From Alphaproteobacteria bacterium (GTDB lineage: Bacteria > Pseudomonadota > Alphaproteobacteria > Sphingomonadales > Emcibacteraceae), in assembly GCA_013152615.1 (NCBI GenBank), contig JAADGA010000059.1, positions 1 to 7,991 of the forward strand: 7,991 nucleotides of DNA, given 5' to 3'. This document shows, piece by piece, positions 1 through 6,533 of the stretch. How positions within the stretch are numbered: the stretch's first letter is position 1; the number at the start of each line of letters is the position of its first letter. A program made the translations under genes and the position numbers. Under the pieces are notes generated by a model, which saw only the letters and a list, made by a program, of their open reading frames with translations, made no database searches and had not been told where the DNA came from.

Positions 1-590
1 GGTGCAACATCATCAACACTGCAGCGCCGATGCAGTCCTTCACCGTAAATAACGATGGTAACATCTGATGACAGCTGTACCCGATAGCCCAGCATCCTGC
101 CCGGTCCCTTCGGACCATTCAATGACATTTTGATGATGCGTGCGGCAGCCCGGAATTTTCGTATCATGCTTAATATGTGACGAACCGCCGGCCATAGCCC
201 CGGTGGCAGCAGCGGCATATGCCGCCACTGAAACACCTCAAAGCCGATACCCGCCGTCAGCGCCTGTTGCTGCCCCGGACTGACCGCGATAAAATTGACA
301 TTGTCAGGTCGATAGCGATCCTCCAGATAATTACAGACCGTTTTCGAGGCAATGATGGTGACCCCGTGCCCGCTGTTATTCCCAGTCTCCAAATCCCCGG
401 CCACCAGATCCATTACCCCGCCAAGATGCTCGGGATGGCCGTGGGTGATAAAAACAATGACGGCGGAATTCCCCGGAAAAATCGTTGCTTTGGGCGGATC
501 GATAAAGATATGCGGGCCAGCCGGGCGCTGAAGATGAAACCCGGACCAGCCCAGATAAGCGATCTGCCAGTCTGAACCATTTACCCCCAT
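1..590 (-). CDS. MBL-fold metallohydrolase, UlaG-like, C-terminus cut by window edge
   Basis: The frame is open from an ATG at 590 to the left edge, giving 196 codons with no stop, so only the N-terminal part is visible. The sequence shows a metallo-beta-lactamase fold: a strand reading HIFIDPP (27-33), then AVIVFITHGHPEHLGG (43-58), a form of the HxHxDH zinc motif (H50, H52, H55), a WRH at 122-124 that may be the next His ligand, and TIVIYGEG near the end. In this family the motif normally reads HxHxDH and the later strand usually ends in GDT. Here both acidic positions are Glu (E54 and E184). The ATG overlaps the TGA of the upstream radical SAM gene by one base (TGATG), which implies translational coupling; no separate strong Shine-Dalgarno is visible. 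The closest general resemblance is to UlaG-type hydrolases. The substrate is unknown; co-transcription with an SDR and a radical SAM protein suggests an accessory hydrolytic or redox step in the same pathway. Confidence 0.8.
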   Translation of the reverse strand, partial: MGVNGSDWQIAYLGWSGFHLQRPAGPHIFIDPPKATIFPGNSAVIVFITHGHPEHLGGVMDLVAGDLETGNNSGHGVTIIASKTVCNYLEDRYRPDNVNFIAVSPGQQQALTAGIGFEVFQWRHMPLLPPGLWPAVRHILSMIRKFRAAARIIKMSLNGPKGPGRMLGYRVQLSSDVTIVIYGEGLHRRCSVDDVA

Positions 591-2008
591 CACTGACTGC
601 TGCTATCCTGCTTGGCGCGGACCGCCTTTTCCATCTCGATATGAGCCCGGCCCAGCGCGAAGAAATTACGCAACAGACCCTTGAGCATTTTGATATAATG
701 CCATGACCAGTTTTTTGGCCGCCATAACCCGACCCGGAAAAAGGCCCGCACCACCACCTTGCCATAAGCATTGCGCATCATGCGGTATAATTCTTTGGTT
801 GAGGTTCTGGTTGTCATCAGGAAATGCTGCAGGTCATAAAACTGGCGGTCTTCGGTGATAATATCATCCTGAACCTTACGGTGCAGCGGCGTCCCCGGCA
901 ACGGCGTCAGCGGGGTATATTCGGTCAGGATAATCGCCGGATGCTGTTCGACGAATTTATCAATACGGGCGAAATCTTTCGGGGTAAAATTATCCTCCAC
1001 CAGAAAACCGGCGCTCATGCCGATGCCAAGGTCCCCGAGGATATTCAGGGCTTCGACATCCTGTCCCTTCTCAATCCGCTTGCCGGTACGCTTCAACACC
1101 TCATAATCAAGCGATTCCAGCCCCGACATCACCAATTGCAATCCGGCCCGCGCCCACAGCGCGAACAGCTCCCGGTTTTCAACAATAGAATCAACCCGGG
1201 CATAGGTGAAATAGCGTTTCTTTATCCCGGCAGACAGCAGCATATCTGCCATTTTATGCATACGCTCAGGATCATGGAAGGCGTGGTCGTCACACAGATA
1301 GATAAAATCTTCCTTCAGACCGGAAATTTCCTCGACCAGCAGCTCGGGCGAGCGCGGAATAAAACCACCATTGGAATAAATTCGCGGTGAGCAGAAAACA
1401 CACGGGAAACTGCAGCCGACCGAGCTGCGCACGGCAGCAATATCATTTTCCCACAGATAATAATAACTTGAGCGATAGCGGCTGGTCAGGCTCCGGTCCG
1501 GCATCGGTTGATGATCAAGCGTCCGCGGCAACGGCCGCACCGGGGTTGCCACCAGCTGATCCCCTTCCCGGATCATCAGACCGGCAATATGACTGAAAGA
1601 CGTTGCCCCACCCGCACGGGCATCACAGATTTCGGCGAAGGTTTCCGTGCCCTCCCCACGGACAACCAGATCAATCAGCGGGTCAAGAAAATCCTGGGGC
1701 CACACCGTCGGATGATGACCACCAACCACCGTCAGGCACCCGGGTGCCGACAACCGGGTAACGGCGAGGGCCTGCTTCGCGGTTTCGACATGAACCACTT
1801 CGGATGTCACCCCGACAATATCCGGTTTGAAATCCACCAGCATCCGGCTCAGATCTTTCGGAGCGACCTCCATATCAACCAGCCGGACATCGTGGCGGTC
1901 CTTGATCATTGCTCCCAGAAGCTCGAGGTTGAGTGGTTCAATCTTGGTCAGGTTTTTAAGGCCTATGGTCTGTATCCCGCAGGGGGGATTAATCAATAAT
2001 ACTTTCAT
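590..2008 (-). CDS. B12-binding-domain radical SAM protein, HpnR-like
   Basis: This 472-residue protein has the layout of class B radical SAM methyltransferases. An N-terminal Rossmann-like cobalamin-binding domain (1-150) opens with KVLLINPP, contains VGGHHPT (95-101) and a GEGTETF turn (118-124), and shows no DxHxxG motif. The radical SAM core follows, with the [4Fe-4S]-binding cysteines C199, C203 and C206 in CSFPCVFC, then LCDDHAF (238-244) and SGLESL (295-300). The region FLVEDNFTPKDFARI through TPLTPLPGTPL (335-375) resembles, from memory, the hopanoid C-3 methylase HpnR. The C-terminal tail is basic and aromatic, which could suit membrane contact. The start is ATG with GGAAAA about 5 bases upstream and an 11-base gap from the SDR gene; the stop overlaps the MBL start. 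The family (B12 plus radical SAM) is clear. Methylation of a hopanoid or another lipid is an inference, because no squalene-hopene cyclase or other hpn gene is in view. Confidence 0.88.
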   Translation of the reverse strand: MKVLLINPPCGIQTIGLKNLTKIEPLNLELLGAMIKDRHDVRLVDMEVAPKDLSRMLVDFKPDIVGVTSEVVHVETAKQALAVTRLSAPGCLTVVGGHHPTVWPQDFLDPLIDLVVRGEGTETFAEICDARAGGATSFSHIAGLMIREGDQLVATPVRPLPRTLDHQPMPDRSLTSRYRSSYYYLWENDIAAVRSSVGCSFPCVFCSPRIYSNGGFIPRSPELLVEEISGLKEDFIYLCDDHAFHDPERMHKMADMLLSAGIKKRYFTYARVDSIVENRELFALWARAGLQLVMSGLESLDYEVLKRTGKRIEKGQDVEALNILGDLGIGMSAGFLVEDNFTPKDFARIDKFVEQHPAIILTEYTPLTPLPGTPLHRKVQDDIITEDRQFYDLQHFLMTTRTSTKELYRMMRNAYGKVVVRAFFRVGLWRPKNWSWHYIKMLKGLLRNFFALGRAHIEMEKAVRAKQDSSSQ

Positions 2009-2019
2009 AGCTTTTCCGT

Positions 2020-3030
2020 TTATATTTGCATTTGAGGGTTTTTTTCCTTGGCAACAAGCCAGTCAAGCGTCGCCTGCAATGTCTCCTCCAATGGCCTGCA
2101 GACAAGCCCCAGCTCCCGCCGGGCGAGGCCAGCAGAGAAATACCAGTAATAACTGCCCAGCCGCAGCCCCGCCGTGGTTACCGGACCAGCGGGATATACT
2201 CTTTCCGCTATGGCCGCGATAGCGAGTTGCAGCTTGCCCGGCAGCGACAGGCGCGGCGGCGAAACCAGAGCCAGATCAGCCACCCGCCCGATAAAATCCT
2301 TCAGGGTCAGGTTTTCGCGTGAAGCAAGGATATAGTGGGGGGCCGGATCAGGATGGTCCAGCGCCGCGACATAGGCCTGGGCAATATCGCGCACATCGAC
2401 CGGGTTTATCCCGCCGCGCGGACAGATCGGCAGCCTGCCCGTACGCACCGCCTCAACTAATTCACTGCTGTTGACATTTATATCATCTGGACCCAGAACA
2501 AAACACGGACTGAGAATAACCACCGGCTGCCCCCGGTCCTGCGCGGCCAGAGCCAATTCATGAGCTATCCTCTTGGCCTGAATATAGGCAACCGGCACCG
2601 TAGCCAGATTAAAGGCTGCGGTTTCATCACAGGGTCTGTCAGGGGTATCATCGGATAACGCCGCCACTGCAGACGTGGTCGAGGTAAACAGCATCCGCCT
2701 GACCCCGGCAGCGTCACCAGCCATTAAAAAATTCCGGGCGCCGGAGATATTGATCCGCTCAATCTCTTTGGTATCGCGCCGACTTACCGAAACCATCCCG
2801 GCCACATGTATCGCCGCATCCACCCCCGAAAATGCCTTGGTAACTGCCGCAGAATCGGTAATGTCTGCCTGACGAAGCTCAATATTATCCGGCAACAGGT
2901 CGCGCGCAGCCGCCCTGTTCCTGACAATGGCAACCGGCCTGTGGCCTGCTGCGTAAACAGCGCGTAATATGTGCCGACCCAGAAAGCCCGTTGCCCCGGT
3001 TATGGCGACAAGTTTCTCTGACATCAACAT
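2020..3030 (-). CDS. NAD(P)-dependent epimerase/reductase, extended SDR, HpnA/DFR-like
   Basis: A 336-residue extended short-chain dehydrogenase. The N-terminal Rossmann fold carries the nucleotide-binding TGATGFLG (G12, G15, G18), an acidic ADITD turn (55-59) and HVAGMVSVSR after the fourth strand. The catalytic pair is YIQAK (Y149, K153), preceded by TSTTS (116-120). The C-terminal half (PPRLSLPGK, then an SYYWYFSAGLARRELG stretch and PLEETLQATLDWL) matches the pattern of the dihydroflavonol reductase and HpnA 'hopanoid-associated sugar epimerase' group. Length is normal for the family. The longest possible frame begins at a TTG at 3036; I prefer the ATG at 3030, with an ATG at 3024 (MSEK) equally possible. 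Only a weak AAAG lies upstream. It is the first gene of a tight minus-strand operon with the radical SAM and MBL genes, so its substrate is probably an intermediate of that pathway. Whether it acts on a sugar, sterol-like or other carbonyl substrate cannot be read from the sequence. Confidence 0.87.
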   Translation of the reverse strand: MLMSEKLVAITGATGFLGRHILRAVYAAGHRPVAIVRNRAAARDLLPDNIELRQADITDSAAVTKAFSGVDAAIHVAGMVSVSRRDTKEIERINISGARNFLMAGDAAGVRRMLFTSTTSAVAALSDDTPDRPCDETAAFNLATVPVAYIQAKRIAHELALAAQDRGQPVVILSPCFVLGPDDINVNSSELVEAVRTGRLPICPRGGINPVDVRDIAQAYVAALDHPDPAPHYILASRENLTLKDFIGRVADLALVSPPRLSLPGKLQLAIAAIAERVYPAGPVTTAGLRLGSYYWYFSAGLARRELGLVCRPLEETLQATLDWLVAKEKNPQMQI

Positions 3031-3077
3031 ATTCAATACAATCTTTAATATATGTAATATTATTAATTTCTAATGTT

Positions 3078-3105
3078 AATATAAGTTACATTTCTGATTA
3101 TGCAA
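3078..3105 (-). promoter_or_regulatory. possible sigma70-type promoter of the SDR-radical SAM-MBL operon
   Basis: On the minus strand, TTGCAT (3105-3100) and TATATT (3083-3078) are separated by 16 bases. They lie about 50 bases upstream of the SDR start, in the strongly AT-rich half of the 3031-3245 intergenic region. The -10 matches consensus at five of six bases and the -35 at only three. The position suits an operon promoter, but AT-rich DNA yields such matches by chance. The rest of the gap, towards 3245, shows no convincing terminator for the flippase gene. Confidence 0.3.
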
Positions 3106-3245
3106 TAGAATTTTTATCGCGGTTCCGGTAAAAAACGCCAAAATTATTTTTTGCGACAGGGAATGAGGCATCCAATCCGGTCTGTCAGGCAGAATTCCCG
3201 GCCCGGTCACCTGATATTTTGTCGCGGCATTGCCCCAGAGTACCG

Positions 3246-4772
3246 CTACTCTTGCTTGCGGGCCAGTCTGGCAACGAGTCTGGCCTTGTCCCCCGGCGTC
3301 AGGCAGAAAGCAAAAATAGACAGCAGATAGATAATTATCAGTAGAAATATACCAAGAATGCTCCCCGGCCCGGTCAAAAGATCAAGCGGCGAGATTGCCG
3401 TAAAAAATCTGAACAACAGGACAGAGCCGATTGCCGCCAGCACCACCTTGGCCAGACTCATTTGCAACATATCTATCCCCATCAGCCGCCGGACCGTAAT
3501 CACTCTTACCAAATTCATCAGGAGATATATTGAACTGAGCGCGATGGCAATGCCTTCAACCCCGATATTTGTCCCCTTGACCAGCAGGCTGGCAATGATC
3601 ACATAAAGCGGTATCATGATCACTGATATGACCGGATTGAATATCGGAAAACGGTAAAGGATGGGCATATCCGTCATGCCAAATCCGCCGTTAATGGTTT
3701 CGCCGATCATCAGGAAGACCAGAATGGTTCCGCTGGAAACCAGTAGCGCCTTGTCCGTCCCCTCACCGACAATCACCCCCATAAAGGCCGCACCGTAAAA
3801 TACGGCGATAATAACCAGCAGGCATTGGACCATTAACGTCCAGCGGCTCACCATGACCATCTGGCGTTCAACAACACGATAATCCCCTTCCACCAGATTT
3901 TTAGCCATCACCGGGGCCAGAATCGGATAGAAGCTTTGATATATTTTTTCCACCGAGGTCGTAATCTGCTGGGCAACATTATAAATCCCGAGGATGCCCT
4001 CCGCAAAAAAGAATTTCACGGTAAAAACATCCATCCGCATAAAAATCAACAGCATCAGATCATGAAACGCGGTCGGTGCCGAAAATTTCGATATTTTGAT
4101 AATCATCGCTATTCCCGGCCGGGCCGAAACAAAATTTCTTATACTGAATAGCCGCGCACAGCCCCATAGCGCGACCAGCAGCGCGGCAAAAATAGACAGG
4201 CTGTAAGCGATTAAGATTCCCCGCTCGCCAAAACCCAGAAAATAAAAGGCGAGCATGCTGAACAGAAGCACATAAGGCTCAACAAAGCTGCGGGCGACCA
4301 TTTCACATTTCATATTGCGGGAAAAGCGGGTCGCGGCCAATATTATTTCGACTGTGGAAATAACGGGAATAATCGGGACAATACTCTTTAACCCCGGCAC
4401 CATTTCGGGATAGCTGAACCAGTCGGCAATCTGCCCGGAGGATAAACTGATAATCACGACCATCAGGATTCCGACGGTGGATGAACATATAAGAGCCGCC
4501 ACGATTACTTCTTCGGCGCTATGGCCGTCATTATACTCCCGGTCCTGAATAAATTTGAACAGCGACCGCTTAAACCCGAAAACCGCCAGCGCGGCCCCGA
4601 GTTCCACAATGGTAATGGTGAAAATATACCGGCCATAAAGCTCTTTACCGAACAGCGCCATCACCAGCAATATGAACGGGAGTCGGGAACTCAGACGAAT
4701 GATAAAGCCAAGGAAATTAACTCCTGCGCCCTTAACAATATCCTTTTTATCTTTATCTTCTGATGGCGTCAT
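3246..4772 (-). CDS. Wzx-like polysaccharide/lipid-linked oligosaccharide flippase
   Basis: A 508-residue integral membrane protein with roughly 12 to 14 hydrophobic segments spread over its length, for example around 31-42, 48-66, 88-112, 128-146, 165-180, 185-205, 312-336, 346-358, 377-398, 405-425, 440-460 and 470-491. Short charged loops separate them. The N-terminal GAGVNFLGFIIRLSSRLPFILL, the GKELYGRYIF turn and the mid-protein FFFAEGILGIYNVAQQI match the pattern of the MOP/MATE-like polysaccharide biosynthesis (Wzx/RfbX) family, which flips undecaprenyl-linked sugars across the inner membrane. The hydrophilic N-terminus (MTPSEDKDKKD) would be cytoplasmic. The start is an ATG with no clear Shine-Dalgarno. 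It lies 182 bases downstream of the FkbM methyltransferase on the same strand, a plausible pairing for envelope glycan export, although no glycosyltransferase or polymerase is visible. The transported substrate cannot be inferred. Confidence 0.87.
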   Translation of the reverse strand: MTPSEDKDKKDIVKGAGVNFLGFIIRLSSRLPFILLVMALFGKELYGRYIFTITIVELGAALAVFGFKRSLFKFIQDREYNDGHSAEEVIVAALICSSTVGILMVVIISLSSGQIADWFSYPEMVPGLKSIVPIIPVISTVEIILAATRFSRNMKCEMVARSFVEPYVLLFSMLAFYFLGFGERGILIAYSLSIFAALLVALWGCARLFSIRNFVSARPGIAMIIKISKFSAPTAFHDLMLLIFMRMDVFTVKFFFAEGILGIYNVAQQITTSVEKIYQSFYPILAPVMAKNLVEGDYRVVERQMVMVSRWTLMVQCLLVIIAVFYGAAFMGVIVGEGTDKALLVSSGTILVFLMIGETINGGFGMTDMPILYRFPIFNPVISVIMIPLYVIIASLLVKGTNIGVEGIAIALSSIYLLMNLVRVITVRRLMGIDMLQMSLAKVVLAAIGSVLLFRFFTAISPLDLLTGPGSILGIFLLIIIYLLSIFAFCLTPGDKARLVARLARKQE

Positions 4773-4954
4773 TACTCACTGATCAATAAAATTCAAAGAA
4801 GGTAAAAAAGAAAAATACCGGTCACGGGCGGAACCACAACCGCAAAAATCACAATATCCCTCTTTTTGCTAGAATACATATACCGGAAAACCAGCCGCTA
4901 CCAGCAATATTTAGCGTAAAGAGCGACGCGGCACTGCCGAATCCCGGCCCGCTA

Positions 4955-5713
4955 TCAGGCGGCCAATTCCAGTTGTTGCAACCGTTCACTGTCATCCTTG
5001 TGAACAAGGATAAAATTTTCCAGCTCCCGGTGGCCGGGATAATGCTCAATATTATAACTTGAGGATGGAAATATCCTGCCGTTTTCCATAAAAAACAGCC
5101 GATAATTATTGCGGTCGGCCCAGGTGAATAATTTCTCCACCGCTTTGGGCAGATGGTTATCATTTGCCTCAATCAGCATCGCCGGTTTGTTTTTTTCAAT
5201 GGTTGCGAGCCCCCCGGCCAGAACCGCCTGTTCATGACCTTCAACATCAATTTTGATAAAGCCGACATTGTCTATCGACAGATCATCCAGCCGAGCGGTC
5301 TCTACCGTAAATTCATCCCAGCCATCTATTTCCTCAAATTCAAGCCGGTTTTCCTTTTCAATACTTGAGCGGCCATAACAGGGATTGCCTGATTTATAGA
5401 GCGGCGTTCTCATCGAAACCTGCCCCGCCGTCGCCGACAGCGCCAGCGCCATAATATCAACCCTTTCGGTTCGGAAAATTCGCGACAGCGCGGTGCTTAA
5501 ATCCCGGATCGGTTCAAAGGCAATCACTTTGCCGGAATGGCGCCTGAGCCGATAGGTGTACATGCCGAATTTCGCCCCGACATCAAGGCTTGTCATGTCA
5601 TTCCGGCACAGGATAGGTAAAAGTTTCATTTCCGGCTCTTCATTCACCCGGGTAAGCTTGCGAAATAAAAACAGCAGATTTGGAAAAGACCGGTAAAGAA
5701 ATTTAATCAGCAT
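4955..5713 (-). CDS. FkbM-family SAM-dependent methyltransferase
   Basis: A 252-residue protein with the hallmarks of FkbM methyltransferases. Motif I reads LDVGAKFGMYT (43-53, usually DVGANxG), followed by VIAFEP (63-68) for SAM ribose binding. The family motif IKIDVEGHE (153-161) comes before AVLAGG and, further on, AMLIEAND. These enzymes usually O-methylate sugars or other secreted metabolites. I chose the ATG at 5713: a CAGGA Shine-Dalgarno sits nine to ten bases upstream, and the first residues (MLIKFLYRSFPNLLFLF) look like a natural start. The frame stays open upstream to a TTG at 5839, but that extension crosses a tandem repeat whose 23 bp period is not a multiple of three, and it has no family-like sequence. 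The neighbour downstream is a Wzx-like flippase, which favours a role in modifying an exported glycan. The Asn-to-Lys change in DVGAK is mildly unusual. No confident Rho-independent terminator is visible in the 182 bases after the stop. Confidence 0.87.
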   Translation of the reverse strand: MLIKFLYRSFPNLLFLFRKLTRVNEEPEMKLLPILCRNDMTSLDVGAKFGMYTYRLRRHSGKVIAFEPIRDLSTALSRIFRTERVDIMALALSATAGQVSMRTPLYKSGNPCYGRSSIEKENRLEFEEIDGWDEFTVETARLDDLSIDNVGFIKIDVEGHEQAVLAGGLATIEKNKPAMLIEANDNHLPKAVEKLFTWADRNNYRLFFMENGRIFPSSSYNIEHYPGHRELENFILVHKDDSERLQQLELAA

Positions 5714-5719
5714 CACATA

Positions 5720-5765
5720 TATTCCTGACAGAGGGTGACAACTATTCCTGACAGAGTGTGATAAC
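5720..5765. repeat. two-copy 23 bp tandem repeat in the FkbM leader
   Basis: Two adjacent copies, 5720-5742 and 5743-5765, both begin TATTCCTGACAGAG and match at 21 of 23 positions; the differences are g/t and c/t. On the minus strand each copy carries CTGTCAGGAATA, so the AGGA ribosome binding site used for the FkbM start is present twice. Only the copy at 5720-5742 is correctly spaced from the ATG at 5713. The duplication is short and recent-looking. Confidence 0.85.
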
Positions 5766-5815
5766 ACCTGATGAAAAAAGTTGAATTCGCGCGAAGATAA
5801 CAGAAAAATATTGCA

Positions 5816-5853
5816 ATTCACAGCAATAATTAATGACAATCATTGCTGTGAAT
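5816..5853. repeat. perfect 12 bp inverted repeat; possible terminator or operator
   Basis: ATTCACAGCAAT at 5816-5827 is exactly complementary to ATTGCTGTGAAT at 5842-5853, with a 14-base AT-rich spacer. In minus-strand RNA the hairpin is followed a few bases later by a short U-run (TATTTTT), so it could be a weak terminator for the cytochrome transcript. The symmetrical, AT-rich form equally suits a dimeric regulator site upstream of the FkbM gene. The sequence alone does not decide between these. Confidence 0.55.
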
Positions 5854-5905
5854 ATATCCAATATTATCCGCGTATAATGCTGATTTCCGGCCTGAACAGG
5901 AGCTT

Positions 5906-5941
5906 ATATCACCTCAACGGAGAAGCGGAATATCACCTCAA
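5906..5941. repeat. pair of identical 12 bp direct repeats, 24 bp period
   Basis: ATATCACCTCAA occurs at 5906-5917 and again, identically, at 5930-5941 (minus-strand TTGAGGTGATAT). The two sites lie in the same orientation between the cytochrome stop and the FkbM leader. Spacing of 24 bp is a little over two helical turns. The arrangement suggests a tandem protein-binding site, but no known motif is recognised. Confidence 0.5.
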
Positions 5942-5985
5942 ACCGGTTATATAATCAAACAACGAAGAGCCGCCATTCATCAGGA

Positions 5986-6408
5986 TCACATCCGGTGTTC
6001 CTGATAAACAATACCGTTGGCCAGTTGCAGTTCCCGGATATATTTGATGATTTTGGCCACGTCTTTTGCACTGACCTCAGGCCGCGGAGGCATATTACCA
6101 AAGCGCCAGTGATGCTGTATCACCCCCTTGTTGGCGGCATAATAAAACGACCCGTCCGGATGATGGCCGGGATTATATATCTCACTGAGAAAAGTGGGGC
6201 CCTTATCCGTTCCGGCGGCATTCTTACCATGGCAGCGGGAGCAGTTGGCATTAAACAACACTTCCCCTTCCCGCGCCTGCTGGGAAAAAGCCGGAATCTT
6301 GATATTCTTGCTATTTGTCGTCCCCGGTTTTGTGTCGGTAAATATTAAAATATAGGCCGCCCCCAGCACCAGTGCGACCAAAACAATATTAGTGGCTTTA
6401 AACTTCAT
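5986..6408 (-). CDS. membrane-anchored class I c-type cytochrome
   Basis: A 140-residue monohaem cytochrome. A hydrophobic segment at about 8-23 (IVLVALVLGAAYILIF) follows a short basic N-terminus and acts as an uncleaved anchor or signal peptide, placing the haem domain in the periplasm. The haem attachment site is CSRCH (C56, C59, H60), inside EVLFNANCSRCHGKNAAG. The probable sixth ligand is M106 in RFGNMPPRP, followed by the C-terminal helix DVAKIIKYIRELQ. Two His pairs, HH at 82-83 and at 99-100, flank the pocket and are not haem-attachment residues. The start is ATG with a GAGAG-type ribosome binding site a few bases upstream. It lies 125 bases downstream of megL; a TATAAT hexamer in that gap could give it its own promoter. 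Electron-carrier function is secure at family level. Its redox partner is not visible here. Confidence 0.9.
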   Translation of the reverse strand: MKFKATNIVLVALVLGAAYILIFTDTKPGTTNSKNIKIPAFSQQAREGEVLFNANCSRCHGKNAAGTDKGPTFLSEIYNPGHHPDGSFYYAANKGVIQHHWRFGNMPPRPEVSAKDVAKIIKYIRELQLANGIVYQEHRM

Positions 6409-6500
6409 ATCTCTCTATTTTCCCTGCCTGTGAATTCAATAGCAGACGTGTACTACGCCTCTGGTCCCAAGTATGGCCTTTCCTGTCCTATACGACAAGA

Positions 6501-6506
6501 ATTATA
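6501..6506 (-). promoter_or_regulatory. possible -10 element for the cytochrome gene
   Basis: A perfect TATAAT reads on the minus strand at 6506-6501, in the 125-base gap after the megL stop and about 95 bases before the cytochrome ATG. No good -35 hexamer lies 16 to 18 bases upstream; that stretch is purine-rich. This is a weak promoter candidate. Read-through from megL is the alternative. Confidence 0.25.
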
Positions 6507-6533
6507 TCCCCCCTCATTATTTTCCTGTTTTAA

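Noticed and set aside
376..771. A 131-codon minus-strand open frame between the radical SAM and MBL genes
   Set aside because: It overlaps both genes in another frame and has no family-like sequence. The MBL frame, open to the left edge, is clearly the coding one there.
824..1390. A 188-codon plus-strand open frame
   Set aside because: It lies antisense inside the radical SAM gene and its translation is Arg/Gln-rich without recognisable motifs; it is a shadow of a GC-rich coding strand.
3031..3036. TTG start for the SDR gene at 3036
   Set aside because: ATG codons follow at 3030 and 3024 and no ribosome binding site favours the TTG.
4795..4860. Rho-independent terminator after the FkbM gene
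   Set aside because: A short GCGG...CCGC stem and a T-rich stretch are present on the minus strand, but about a dozen bases separate them and no longer stem forms.
5714..5839. N-terminal extension of the FkbM protein to a TTG at 5839
   Set aside because: The extension runs through a 23 bp tandem repeat and an inverted repeat and has no family similarity. An ATG with a good ribosome binding site lies at 5713.
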